A DNA stretch of 5,588 nt, taken from assembly GCF_024708915.1 (NCBI RefSeq), contig NZ_JANJXQ010000143.1:1-5588 (forward strand), given 5' to 3'. How positions within the stretch are numbered: position 1 is the first letter of the stretch; the number at the start of each line of letters is the position of its first letter. Source of the DNA: Thiobacillus sp. (GTDB taxonomy: Bacteria > Pseudomonadota > Gammaproteobacteria > Burkholderiales > Thiobacillaceae). A program made the translations under genes and the position numbers. The notes under the pieces were generated by a model. The model did not search any database, was not told where the DNA came from, and saw nothing but the letters and a program-made list of their open reading frames with translations. Shown one piece after another: positions 1-5,588 of this stretch.

Positions 1-120
1 CTGTTCGCGGCTGAAGCCGCCGCCGAGCTTGAACGTGTCGGCGATGAACAGCAGCGAAATCAGGCCAAAGCCGGCACCCGATGCGACGGTAAAGAAGATG
101 ACTGAGAAAGCGGGATGCAT
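1..120 (-). CDS. soeC: Sulfite dehydrogenase membrane anchor SoeC, N-terminal fragment
   Basis: This is the first 40 codons of the third gene of the soe cluster; the rest lies beyond the window edge. It begins MHPAFSVIFFTVASGAGFGL, a short N-terminus leading straight into a hydrophobic helix (about residues 5-27), and then reaches a polar loop (FKLGGGFSREQ). This opening is typical of DmsC/NrfD-like quinone-interacting anchor subunits. In the Soe complex the anchor holds SoeAB on the cytoplasmic face of the inner membrane and passes electrons to the quinone pool. The ATG is preceded by a good ribosome binding site, AGGAGT on the minus strand (125-130), about 4-5 nt from the start. It lies 34 bp after the soeB stop, so co-transcription is expected. 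The identity rests on this short stretch plus its position behind soeB; a related DMSO-reductase-type anchor would look the same over 40 residues. Confidence 0.85.
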   Translation of the reverse strand, partial: MHPAFSVIFFTVASGAGFGLISLLFIADTFKLGGGFSREQ

Positions 121-154
121 GGATACTCCTGACGCAAATTAAGGGCTACGCGGC

Positions 155-850
155 TTAGCGGCGAACCAGCCTGTTGGCGAACTGCTTGATGCTTTCCTTG
201 AGGCCGCCTTTGGGCTGGGTGTCGACCGGAATCACCGGCTTGCGGCGCGGCGGCAGGTACTGGTTGGTCGGGTTGTAATTGAGCTCGGGCATCAGTGGGA
301 AGCCGCCGCGCTCGCGCACGGTGCGCGACACCGCCGAATCGGGATCGTCGAAATCGCCGAACATGCGGGCGTGCGCCGGGCAGGTCAGCACGCACGCGGG
401 CTGGCGCTCCTCCACCGGCAGTTCCTGATCGTAGATGCGGTCGACGCACAGGGTGCACTTCTTCATCGTGCCGCTGGAGCGGTCGAGTTCGCGCGCGCCG
501 TAGGGACAAGCCCACGAGCAGTAGTTGCAGCCCATGCACTTGTCCTGGTCGATCAGCACGATGCCGTCCTCGGCGCGTTTGTACGAAGCGCCGGTCGGGC
601 ACACGGTGACGCAGTCGGCATCCTCGCAGTGCATGCACGACATCGGGAAGTTGACCGTCTTGTTGTTCGGATACTCGTCCATTTCGTAATGGCGAATCCG
701 GTTGAACCACACGCCCGACGGCTCGGCGCCGTAAGGCTGGTAGTCGGACAACGGGCCGATGGTGCCGGAGGCGTTCCATTCCTTGCAGGCGATGGCGCAG
801 GCATGACAGCCCACGCACACGTCGAGGTCGATGACCAATCCAAGTCTCAT
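155..850 (-). CDS. soeB: Sulfite dehydrogenase iron-sulfur subunit SoeB
   Basis: The gene encodes a 231-aa ferredoxin-like electron-transfer subunit of the DmsB/PsrB/NrfC type. Sixteen cysteines fall in four clusters: C12-C15-C18-C22, C72-C75-C80-C84, C105-C108-C111-C115 and C132-C135-C153-C157, as expected for four [4Fe-4S] centres. C22, C84, C115 and C157 end their cluster motifs, three of them in the usual CP context. There is no signal peptide, so it should sit in the cytoplasm between SoeA and the anchor SoeC. The start at MRLGLVIDLDVC places the first cluster at residue 12, normal for the family. The ribosome binding site is weak (AGCGAG-like, minus strand), which may mean its translation depends partly on soeA. 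It follows soeA by 44 bp and precedes soeC by 34 bp. By sequence alone DMSO, tetrathionate or polysulfide reductase B subunits are similar; the SoeA partner decides the name. Confidence 0.9.
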   Translation of the reverse strand: MRLGLVIDLDVCVGCHACAIACKEWNASGTIGPLSDYQPYGAEPSGVWFNRIRHYEMDEYPNNKTVNFPMSCMHCEDADCVTVCPTGASYKRAEDGIVLIDQDKCMGCNYCSWACPYGARELDRSSGTMKKCTLCVDRIYDQELPVEERQPACVLTCPAHARMFGDFDDPDSAVSRTVRERGGFPLMPELNYNPTNQYLPPRRKPVIPVDTQPKGGLKESIKQFANRLVRR

Positions 851-876
851 GTTGTGCTCGCTTTATATATACAGGT

Positions 877-902
877 GCTGCTCAGTTCTGCTGTTCAGTT
901 CT
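877..902. repeat. 13-bp tandem duplication spanning the soeA stop codon
   Basis: Two adjacent 13-bp units, gctgctcagttct (877-889) and gctgttcagttct (890-902), differ at one base. The copy at 890-902 contains the last codons and TGA stop of soeA (895-897). The other lies in the soeA-soeB spacer, directly followed on the minus strand by a TGTATATATAAAG run. It looks like a small replication-slippage duplication that lengthened the spacer. Because the unit is 13 bp, the second copy does not continue the reading frame. Confidence 0.8.
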
Positions 903-3771
903 TCTCATGGCTGCGGGCGTCGTAGCGCAACACGTCGGGACGCTCGTAGCGCTCGTCGCCCGGATAGGCCTTCAGCGCGTCGAACTGCGGCCACGAGCCG
1001 GTTTCGCCCGGCGCGGCCTTCCAGATTTTCACGCGCAGATCGAACCACGCCGCCTGGCCGGTCACCGGGTCGGAGTTGGTGACGCGCCGCTCGCCCGCCT
1101 TTTCCGGCAGCAGCTCGGAAATAAGGTGGTTGAGCAGGAAGCCCTTGGTCGCTTCCGACGCATTTTCCTTCAGGCCCCAAGCGCCCTTCTGCTTGCCGAT
1201 GGCGTTCCAGGTCCAGATGGTGTTTTCCTGGGTGCCTTCCATGGTCTTGACCTGGCAGCGGATCTTGCCGTTGTGCGATTCGACCCAGATCCAGTCGAAG
1301 TCCTCGATGCCCATTTCGGCGGCCTTGCGCGCGTTCATGTACATGTAGTTCTGCGCCATGATCTGACGCAGCCACACGTTCTGCGAATCCCACGAGTGGT
1401 ACATGAACATCGGGCGCTGGGTCAGCGCGAAGAAGGGATACTCATCCGCGTCGACGCGTTGCTGTTCGAGCGGTTCGTACCACATCGGCAGCGGATCGAA
1501 GTATTTCACCAGACGCTCGCGGTCGACCAGGTTGTTGGGTTGCGGACCGTCGTACAGGCCCTGCCCGGCGAGGCGGAATTTCTGCAGCGGCTCGGAATAG
1601 AACTGCATGATGATGGGCTCGGCCTTGCCGACGAAGCCGACGTCCGCCGCCACGTCGAGGTAATCCTTGTTGGCGTAGCGCATGTATTTCTGGTTGTCGG
1701 GCCAGTGGTGGGCGTAGAAGCTCTGATTCTCGATGTACTTCTCCCACTGCTTCGGATTCGGCTCGCCTTTCAGCGACTGGGTGCCGTCCTTGCCGCGCCA
1801 GCCAGCGAGGAAGCCGATGCCGGGCGAACGTTCGTAGTTGACGATGAAGTCCTGGTAGCCGCTGAATTTGGGCGTGCCGTCGGGCTTGGTGAAAGCCGGG
1901 AATTTCAGGCGCCCCGCCAGTTCGACCATCACCTCCTGCCACGGACGCACGTCGCGGTCGGGTTTGACCAGCGGATAGCGAATGGCGTCGGCCGCCGCAT
2001 CCGGCTCGGAAATCGGCCGGTCGAGCAGCGAGATGGTGTCGTGACGTTCCAGATACGTGGTGTCCGGCAGGATCAGGTCGGCGAAGTTGGTCATCTCCGA
2101 ATGGAAGGCGTCGATCACCACCAGGAACGGAATCTTGTACTCGCCCGGCTCTTCCGGATCCTTGGCGCGCAGCATGTCCTGAATGTTCGCCGTATTCATG
2201 GTCGAGTTCCACGCCATGTTGGCCATGAACAGGATCAGCGTATCGAGTGCGTAGGGATCGTGGTTGGTCGCATTGGTGATGACCATGTGCATCAGGCCGT
2301 GCGAGGCGATCGGCACCTCCCACGAATAGGCCTTGTCGATGCGCAGCGGGTTGCCGAACTCGTCGATCACCAGGTCTTCCGGACGCGTCGGGAAGCCGAG
2401 CGGCGGGCGCGACAGCGGCGTATTCGGCGCGTTGATGATGTCGATGTTGTTTTCCGGCAGCTGGTGCGGCGGGATCGGCTTCGGATACGGCGCACGGGCG
2501 CGGAAATTGCCCGGCGCGTCGAGCGCGCCCAGCAGCATCTGGATCATGTGGATGGCGCGGCAGGAATGGAAGCCGTTGGAATGCGCCGCGATGCCGCGCA
2601 TCGCGTACATCGCCACCGGGCGGCCGACCACCTTGTCGTGCTTGCGGCCCCACACGTCGGTCCATTCGATCGGCAGCTCGACCGTCTCCTTGAATGCGAC
2701 GTGCGCCATCTCCAGCGCGATGCGCTCGATGGTTTCGGCCGGCAGGCCGCATTCCAGCGCGACGTTTTCCGGCGCGTAGCGTTGGTCGAGATAACGCTCG
2801 GCCATCAGCGACATCACGGTCTTGACGCGGCGGCCGTCGGGCGCGACGTATTCGCCGAACAGCGCGGGGGCGATATCGCCGTCCATGCCGTTCCTGAAAG
2901 CCTCCTTGTCGATATCCCAGATCAGCGGTTGATCGTTTTCATCGCGCAGGAACAGGCCGTCGCCCTTCTGGCCGGGGGCCTGCACCACCAGCCAGGAGGC
3001 GTTGGTGTAGCGAACCAGGAATTCGTAATCGAATTTCTCGTGCTTCAGCAGCACGTGCACCATCGACATCGCCAGCAGGCCGTCCATGCCGGGCTTGATC
3101 GGCAGCCATTCGTCGGCGATGGCTGAATACCCCGTCCTGACGGGGTTAACCGTAACGAATTTGCCGCCTTTACGCTTGAGCTTTTCCAGGCCGATCTTGA
3201 TCGGGTTGGACGAGTGATCCTCGGCCACGCCCCACATGATGAAATACTTGGCGTAGTCCCAGTCGGGCGCGCCAAATTCCCAGAACGAAAAGCCAATGGA
3301 ATAGAGACCGGCCGCCGCCATATTGACCGAGCAGAAGCCGCCGTGTGCCGACCAGTTGGGGGTGCCGAACTGCTGCGCCCACAGGCCGGTCAGCGCCTGC
3401 ATCTGGTCGCGCCCGGTGAAATAGCCCAGCTTGGAAGGATCGGTGGCGCGGATTTCCTCCAGGCGGTCGCTCAGCACGTCGAGCGCCTGCTCCCAAGAAA
3501 TTGCCTCGTAAATCCCCTCGCCGCGCTCGGTGCCCGGTTTGCGCATCAGCGGCCGCGTCAGCTTGGCGGTGGAATACTGCTTCATGATCCCGGCCGACCC
3601 CTTGGCGCACAGCACGCCCTGGTTGGTGGGATGGTTGCGGTTGCCCTGGATGAAACGAACCTTGTCGTCCTCCAGCGTCACTTTGATGCCGCAGCGGCAG
3701 GCGCACATGTAACAGGTGGTGTACTTGATTTCCTGCGCGTCGTGATTTTCGAGTTTTATTTTGGCGTTCAT
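895..3771 (-). CDS. soeA: Sulfite dehydrogenase molybdopterin catalytic subunit SoeA
   Basis: A 958-aa member of the DMSO-reductase (Mo-bisMGD) superfamily, predicted to oxidise sulfite to sulfate in the cytoplasm. The N-terminal iron-sulfur site is C20-X2-C23-X3-C27-X27-C55 followed by the usual K57, inside the phrase YTTCYMCACRCG that I associate with the SoeA group. Central molybdopterin oxidoreductase domains run to about residue 700. The segment GGFCSVNMAAAG puts C147 where the molybdenum-ligating cysteine sits in PsrA/PhsA-type relatives. The C-terminal dinucleotide-binding domain starts near residue 775 (YPFFALTQRP). The leader MNAKIKLENHDAQEIK has no twin-arginine signal, unlike periplasmic PsrA/PhsA, which supports a cytoplasmic Soe enzyme. 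The frame stays open upstream to 3945, but the ATG at 3771 gives the normal family N-terminus; its ribosome binding site (AGAGAC) is weak. Followed by soeB and soeC. Main alternative: another PsrA/PhsA-like oxidoreductase. Confidence 0.87.
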   Translation of the reverse strand: MNAKIKLENHDAQEIKYTTCYMCACRCGIKVTLEDDKVRFIQGNRNHPTNQGVLCAKGSAGIMKQYSTAKLTRPLMRKPGTERGEGIYEAISWEQALDVLSDRLEEIRATDPSKLGYFTGRDQMQALTGLWAQQFGTPNWSAHGGFCSVNMAAAGLYSIGFSFWEFGAPDWDYAKYFIMWGVAEDHSSNPIKIGLEKLKRKGGKFVTVNPVRTGYSAIADEWLPIKPGMDGLLAMSMVHVLLKHEKFDYEFLVRYTNASWLVVQAPGQKGDGLFLRDENDQPLIWDIDKEAFRNGMDGDIAPALFGEYVAPDGRRVKTVMSLMAERYLDQRYAPENVALECGLPAETIERIALEMAHVAFKETVELPIEWTDVWGRKHDKVVGRPVAMYAMRGIAAHSNGFHSCRAIHMIQMLLGALDAPGNFRARAPYPKPIPPHQLPENNIDIINAPNTPLSRPPLGFPTRPEDLVIDEFGNPLRIDKAYSWEVPIASHGLMHMVITNATNHDPYALDTLILFMANMAWNSTMNTANIQDMLRAKDPEEPGEYKIPFLVVIDAFHSEMTNFADLILPDTTYLERHDTISLLDRPISEPDAAADAIRYPLVKPDRDVRPWQEVMVELAGRLKFPAFTKPDGTPKFSGYQDFIVNYERSPGIGFLAGWRGKDGTQSLKGEPNPKQWEKYIENQSFYAHHWPDNQKYMRYANKDYLDVAADVGFVGKAEPIIMQFYSEPLQKFRLAGQGLYDGPQPNNLVDRERLVKYFDPLPMWYEPLEQQRVDADEYPFFALTQRPMFMYHSWDSQNVWLRQIMAQNYMYMNARKAAEMGIEDFDWIWVESHNGKIRCQVKTMEGTQENTIWTWNAIGKQKGAWGLKENASEATKGFLLNHLISELLPEKAGERRVTNSDPVTGQAAWFDLRVKIWKAAPGETGSWPQFDALKAYPGDERYERPDVLRYDARSHEKN

Positions 3772-3800
3772 GCGGTCTCTGGATTCAAAAACGCCCCCCC

Positions 3801-3821
3801 GCGGCTCCACGATGGAGCCGC
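3801..3821 (-). promoter_or_regulatory. Strong hairpin in the soeA 5' leader
   Basis: A perfect 8-bp stem, gcggctcc (3801-3808) and ggagccgc (3814-3821), encloses a 5-nt loop. On the soeA-coding strand it is followed at once by seven G residues (3800-3794), then CG and five T residues (3791-3787), ending about 16 nt before the soeA ATG. The T run is too far from the stem for a classic intrinsic terminator in this direction, so an attenuator or mRNA-stability/translation element is an alternative. On the plus strand the stem is followed directly by ttcttt, which would suit a terminator of antisense transcription. Structure is seen; role is inferred. Confidence 0.5.
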
Positions 3822-3912
3822 TTCTTTCCTGCCCGGATATACACACTAGGTGACTGCTGGAAGCAGCGCCAGCGCATCGGCACTGGATGCTGCGAGGACG
3901 GCTATATATTAA

Positions 3913-3925
3913 ATATTCCGAATAT
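3913..3925. promoter_or_regulatory. 13-bp palindrome, possible operator for soeA
   Basis: The arms ATATTC and GAATAT flank a single central base, making a perfect odd-length palindrome about 142 bp upstream of the soeA start. It lies just upstream, on the minus strand, of a TAATAT (3911-3906) that could serve as a -10 box, and just downstream of a TTGAAG (3945-3940) that resembles a -35, although these two boxes are not correctly spaced with each other. The site could bind a dimeric regulator. No known regulator motif was recognised. Confidence 0.35.
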
Positions 3926-3999
3926 GCCGTTATTTTGCACTTCAAGCCCCCGGCATGGCAAGCGAAAAGGCTGATGGTTCCATAAGGCCATCTGATGAA

Positions 4000-4022
4000 A
4001 AGTCCTTGTTTATTAAAGACTT
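4000..4022 (-). terminator. Weak terminator-like repeat after the tlpA-like gene
   Basis: About 18 nt past the TAG stop, the minus strand holds AAGTC and GACTT arms (4022-4018 and 4004-4000) that can extend by two A-T pairs with one bulge, followed by TTC. The stem is short and AT-rich, so termination would be inefficient. A second loose repeat (GATGG/CCATC, 3973-3992) follows. Neither resembles a strong intrinsic terminator, so read-through into soeA is possible. Confidence 0.25.
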
Positions 4023-4039
4023 AAGCATCCTTATTTCGT

Positions 4040-4558
4040 CTATTTTGCGTGCGTCGGCAACTCCGCCAGCAGCGACTCGATCACCCGCAGGGCCTCCCCC
4101 TCATCCCATTCGGTCGGGCCGGTCAGGACATGACGCACGCGGCCCTCGGCATCCAGCAGGAATGTGGTGGGCAGCGCAAACACCTTCCAGCGCTGGGTGT
4201 TGCTGCCATCGGGATCGAGCAGAATCGGGAAGCCCAGTTTCATTCTGGACAGATAGGCTTTCACTTCTTCGGGCGTTTCCGCACTGGACAGCGCGACGAT
4301 AGCCAGCGGCCGCCCGGCCTGCTTCAGCCGCAGCCGCTCCATCGACGGCATTTCGCGCAGACAGGGCGGGCACCATGACGCCCAGAAATTGAGCAGAACC
4401 ACCTTGCCACGGTAGTCGGCCAGCGTTCCGGGCACGCCATTCAAATCACGCGCCTTCAACTCCGGTGCCGGCCCGCTGGCACGCGCCTCGAACCCGGCAG
4501 CTTGTGCGCCGCCCGCCAGCAGCAGACTCATCACCCACGCTGTCAGCCATCGTTTCAT
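4040..4558 (-). CDS. TlpA/ResA-family thiol-disulfide oxidoreductase, exported
   Basis: A 172-aa protein with a signal peptide (MKRW, then a hydrophobic stretch to about residue 17, likely cleaved after AQA at residue 20) and a single thioredoxin fold. The active site is W62-C63-P64-P65-C66 within LLNFWASWCPPC, and the conserved cis-proline is P130 in FALPTTFLLD. TlpA/ResA/CcmG-like proteins reduce periplasmic disulfides, for example in cytochrome c or copper-centre maturation; WCPPC is typical of the TlpA-like group. The target here is unknown. The ATG at 4558 overlaps the previous gene's TGA by four bases (ATGA), and a GGGGGTG ribosome binding site lies just upstream within that gene, so translational coupling is likely. 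A GTG two codons earlier (4564) is possible but less well placed. Size is normal for the family. Confidence 0.9.
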   Translation of the reverse strand: MKRWLTAWVMSLLLAGGAQAAGFEARASGPAPELKARDLNGVPGTLADYRGKVVLLNFWASWCPPCLREMPSMERLRLKQAGRPLAIVALSSAETPEEVKAYLSRMKLGFPILLDPDGSNTQRWKVFALPTTFLLDAEGRVRHVLTGPTEWDEGEALRVIESLLAELPTHAK

Positions 4559-5256
4559 TTGCACCCCCAGGCATTCAATTCGCGCAGCAGCATGGCATCC
4601 ATGCGGCGGCTCTCGGCAATTTCAAACTCAGTCGGCGATTCGCGCGCCCAGTAGCCCTCGCGCAGGCTTTCCAGAACGGTTGCACTGGCCGTCGCACCGT
4701 GCAGCGCCAGATGATCCAGCAGCCCGGACAGCCAGGGCGTCGCCGCGGAACGGCGCGGCTGCAGCACGTGCACCCGCAAGCCGGCCAAGGTTTCCAGGTC
4801 GAGATAATCCGGCGCGGCCAGCGGTTCCGCCGTCATGTAGAGATTCGGATACAGCAGCAGCACGCAGAGCCGCTGCCGTTCGGCCGGCTCAAGCGAGGCC
4901 GCGGCACGCAACAACGGAACCGCAGCGCGTGCCACGGCAACGGCCGTCACCTGTTTGCCGCTGGCCTGCGCGGCGCGCAGCCAGTCAGCCATATCCCGTA
5001 TCGGCACTTCATCCATGCTGCTCGGCAACTGCGGCAGAAAATAGGCGCTGGCGAGGTCGAGCGACCAGGTCTCCACGCCTTGTGCGGCCAGTTGCTGCGC
5101 AGCGTACACCTCGGATTCGGCGCGTCCGCGCTCGGGCGCCACCCACAGCAGCAACCGGTTTCCCGTGGCCGGAAACCGCTGATCGTCCGGCAGATCCGCC
5201 CGCACGGCGAACGAACATGCCCACATCCCCAGCAACAGGAATCCGAAAAAACGCAT
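4555..5256 (-). CDS. Exported protein of unknown function, degenerate alpha/beta-hydrolase-like
   Basis: I do not recognise this 233-aa protein as a named family. It begins MRFFGFLLLGMWACSFAVRA, a clear export signal probably cleaved after A20; C14 in MWAC is a poor lipobox. The layout then follows an alpha/beta-hydrolase: a hydrophobic strand LLLWVAPERG (35-44), helix and strand VETWSLDL (61-68), a helix DMADWLRAAQASG (88-100), the strand-turn VTAVAVARAA (103-112), and a strand LCVLLLYPNLY. The turn sits where a G-x-S-x-G nucleophile elbow is expected but reads A-V-A-R-A, so the serine is replaced by A109 and catalysis is doubtful. The start ATG at 5256 has a GGAG about 15 nt away, long spacing; a GTG at 5277 is an alternative. 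The gene overlaps the tlpA-like gene by 4 nt, suggesting linked function in the periplasm. The fold assignment is inference. Confidence 0.75.
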   Translation of the reverse strand: MRFFGFLLLGMWACSFAVRADLPDDQRFPATGNRLLLWVAPERGRAESEVYAAQQLAAQGVETWSLDLASAYFLPQLPSSMDEVPIRDMADWLRAAQASGKQVTAVAVARAAVPLLRAAASLEPAERQRLCVLLLYPNLYMTAEPLAAPDYLDLETLAGLRVHVLQPRRSAATPWLSGLLDHLALHGATASATVLESLREGYWARESPTEFEIAESRRMDAMLLRELNAWGCK

Positions 5257-5279
5257 GCGGCGGTTCGATTTCTCCACCC

Positions 5280-5292
5280 CGGCATCATGCCG
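5280..5292. repeat. 13-bp palindrome upstream of the exported-protein gene
   Basis: The sequence cggcatcatgccg is a perfect inverted repeat with one central base, located 24 bp before the ATG at 5256 in the 68-bp gap after moaC. It may be an operator or a small RNA hairpin with a 3-nt loop (5-bp stem). In GC-rich DNA such a short repeat can occur by chance. Confidence 0.3.
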
Positions 5293-5324
5293 CGGCGCGA
5301 GGCAGGTGCAAGATGACGTTATGA

Positions 5325-5588
5325 CTAGGCGCCCGCAGCAAGGGATGAACGCCAATGGCCAGAGCGCCCGCCCTGTTTTTCCAGCAATCGGATGTCGTCC
5401 ATGCGCATGCCGCGATCGACCGCCTTGCACATATCGTAAATCGTCAACAGCGCGACGCTGACGCCGGTCAGCGCCTCCATTTCCACCCCGGTCTTGCCGA
5501 CGGTTTCCGCGGTCACCGTGCAGGCGATCCACGATTCCGCCTGGTCGTGGCTGAATTCCACGCTCACCCGGGTCAGGGCGATCGGGTG
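5325..5588 (-). CDS. moaC: Cyclic pyranopterin monophosphate synthase MoaC, C-terminal part
   Basis: The last 87 residues of MoaC are visible; the start lies beyond the window edge. Family proteins are about 160 aa, so a little over half is present. MoaC acts with MoaA in the first stage of molybdenum-cofactor synthesis, converting the MoaA product (a cyclised GTP derivative) to cyclic pyranopterin monophosphate in the cytoplasm. The visible part carries the conserved HPIALTRV start, the signature [25 protein letters not shown] with the Asp and Lys of YDMCKA that correspond to catalytic residues of the E. coli enzyme, and [11 protein letters not shown] near the end. The short tail [10 protein letters not shown] ends at a TAG. 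The next gene starts 68 bp downstream with no clear terminator between, so read-through is possible. The cofactor is needed by soeA in this window. Confidence 0.96.
   Translation of the reverse strand, partial: HPIALTRVSVEFSHDQAESWIACTVTAETVGKTGVEMEALTGVSVALLTIYDMCKAVDRGMRMDDIRLLEKQGGRSGHWRSSLAAGA

Larger units (their letters stand above)
3772..4039. other. AT-rich intergenic region upstream of soeA
   Basis: This 268-bp gap between the tlpA-like stop and the soeA start must hold the end of one transcript and probably the soeA promoter. Its middle part (about 3900-4035) is much richer in A+T than the flanking genes. It contains, in transcription order, a weak AT-rich inverted repeat (4000-4022), a GATGG/CCATC repeat (3973-3992), a 13-bp palindrome (3913-3925), a short CTGCT/AGCAG hairpin (3854-3866) and a strong 8-bp hairpin with a G7 run (3794-3821). 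A -10-like TAATAT (3911-3906, minus strand) is present, but no good -35 lies at the right distance. No convincing small gene was seen. Confidence 0.6.

Noticed and set aside
60..818. Minus-strand frame of 252 codons overlapping soeB
   Set aside because: It is an Arg-rich out-of-frame shadow of soeB, whose frame carries sixteen patterned cysteines; it has no domain features.
1442..2752. Minus-strand frame of 436 codons within soeA
   Set aside because: It is an out-of-frame reading of soeA with Arg/Ala/Gly-rich composition and no motif.
907..3126. Long plus-strand open frame (739 codons) opposite soeA
   Set aside because: It is antisense to a strongly supported molybdoenzyme gene, is rich in Arg/His/Val/Leu/Asp as expected of a reverse-strand shadow in GC-rich DNA, and shows no recognisable domain.
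3854..3880. Possible sigma54 promoter (TGGCGCTGCTTCC on the minus strand)
   Set aside because: The GG and GC elements are not separated by the required 10 bases.
3772..3945. 58-residue N-terminal extension of soeA from the ATG at 3945
   Set aside because: The extension has no Tat signal or family similarity, and the ATG at 3771 places the first iron-sulfur cysteine at the usual position.
4465..5316. Plus-strand frame of 283 codons opposite the exported-protein gene
   Set aside because: It is Arg/Gln/His-rich, has no recognisable motif, and lies antisense to genes with a signal peptide and a coupled ATGA junction.
5257..5532. Longer N-terminus for the exported protein, starting inside moaC
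   Set aside because: It would read out of frame through the conserved moaC coding sequence, while the internal ATG at 5256 begins a proper signal peptide.

Overview
The window reads as part of a GC-rich proteobacterial chromosome, most likely from a sulfur-oxidising or metabolically versatile betaproteobacterium (Rhodocyclales/Nitrosomonadales-like). That placement is an inference from base composition and gene content; no phylogenetic marker is present. All supported genes lie on the minus strand, so transcription runs from high to low coordinates.

Layout in the direction of transcription: (1) the C-terminal half of moaC (5588-5325), a molybdenum-cofactor biosynthesis enzyme cut by the window edge; (2) an unrecognised exported protein of 233 aa (5256-4555) whose layout resembles an alpha/beta-hydrolase with a lost nucleophile; (3) a TlpA/ResA-type periplasmic thioredoxin-like protein with a WCPPC active site (4558-4040), overlapping the previous stop codon by 4 nt (ATGA); (4) a 268-bp AT-rich intergenic region with a 13-bp palindrome, weak terminator-like repeats and a strong hairpin next to a G7 run; (5) soeA (3771-895), soeB (850-155) and the first 40 codons of soeC (120-1), which together encode a membrane-bound, cytoplasm-facing molybdenum sulfite dehydrogenase.

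How the genes fit together: SoeA (Mo-bisMGD plus one [4Fe-4S]) would oxidise sulfite to sulfate, SoeB (four [4Fe-4S]) would carry electrons, and SoeC (DmsC/NrfD-like anchor) would pass them to quinone. SoeA has no Tat signal, which agrees with the cytoplasmic location of known Soe enzymes. MoaC supplies an early step of the cofactor SoeA needs, so its proximity makes sense, although a separate exported-protein/TlpA pair sits between them. That pair is probably its own unit and could serve a periplasmic thiol-redox role; a link to sulfite oxidation is only suggested by position.

No RNA genes, CRISPR arrays, insertion sequences or phage genes were seen. The core of the window is a known system (soeABC). 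The less explained parts are the degenerate hydrolase-like protein coupled to TlpA and the structured leader of soeA.
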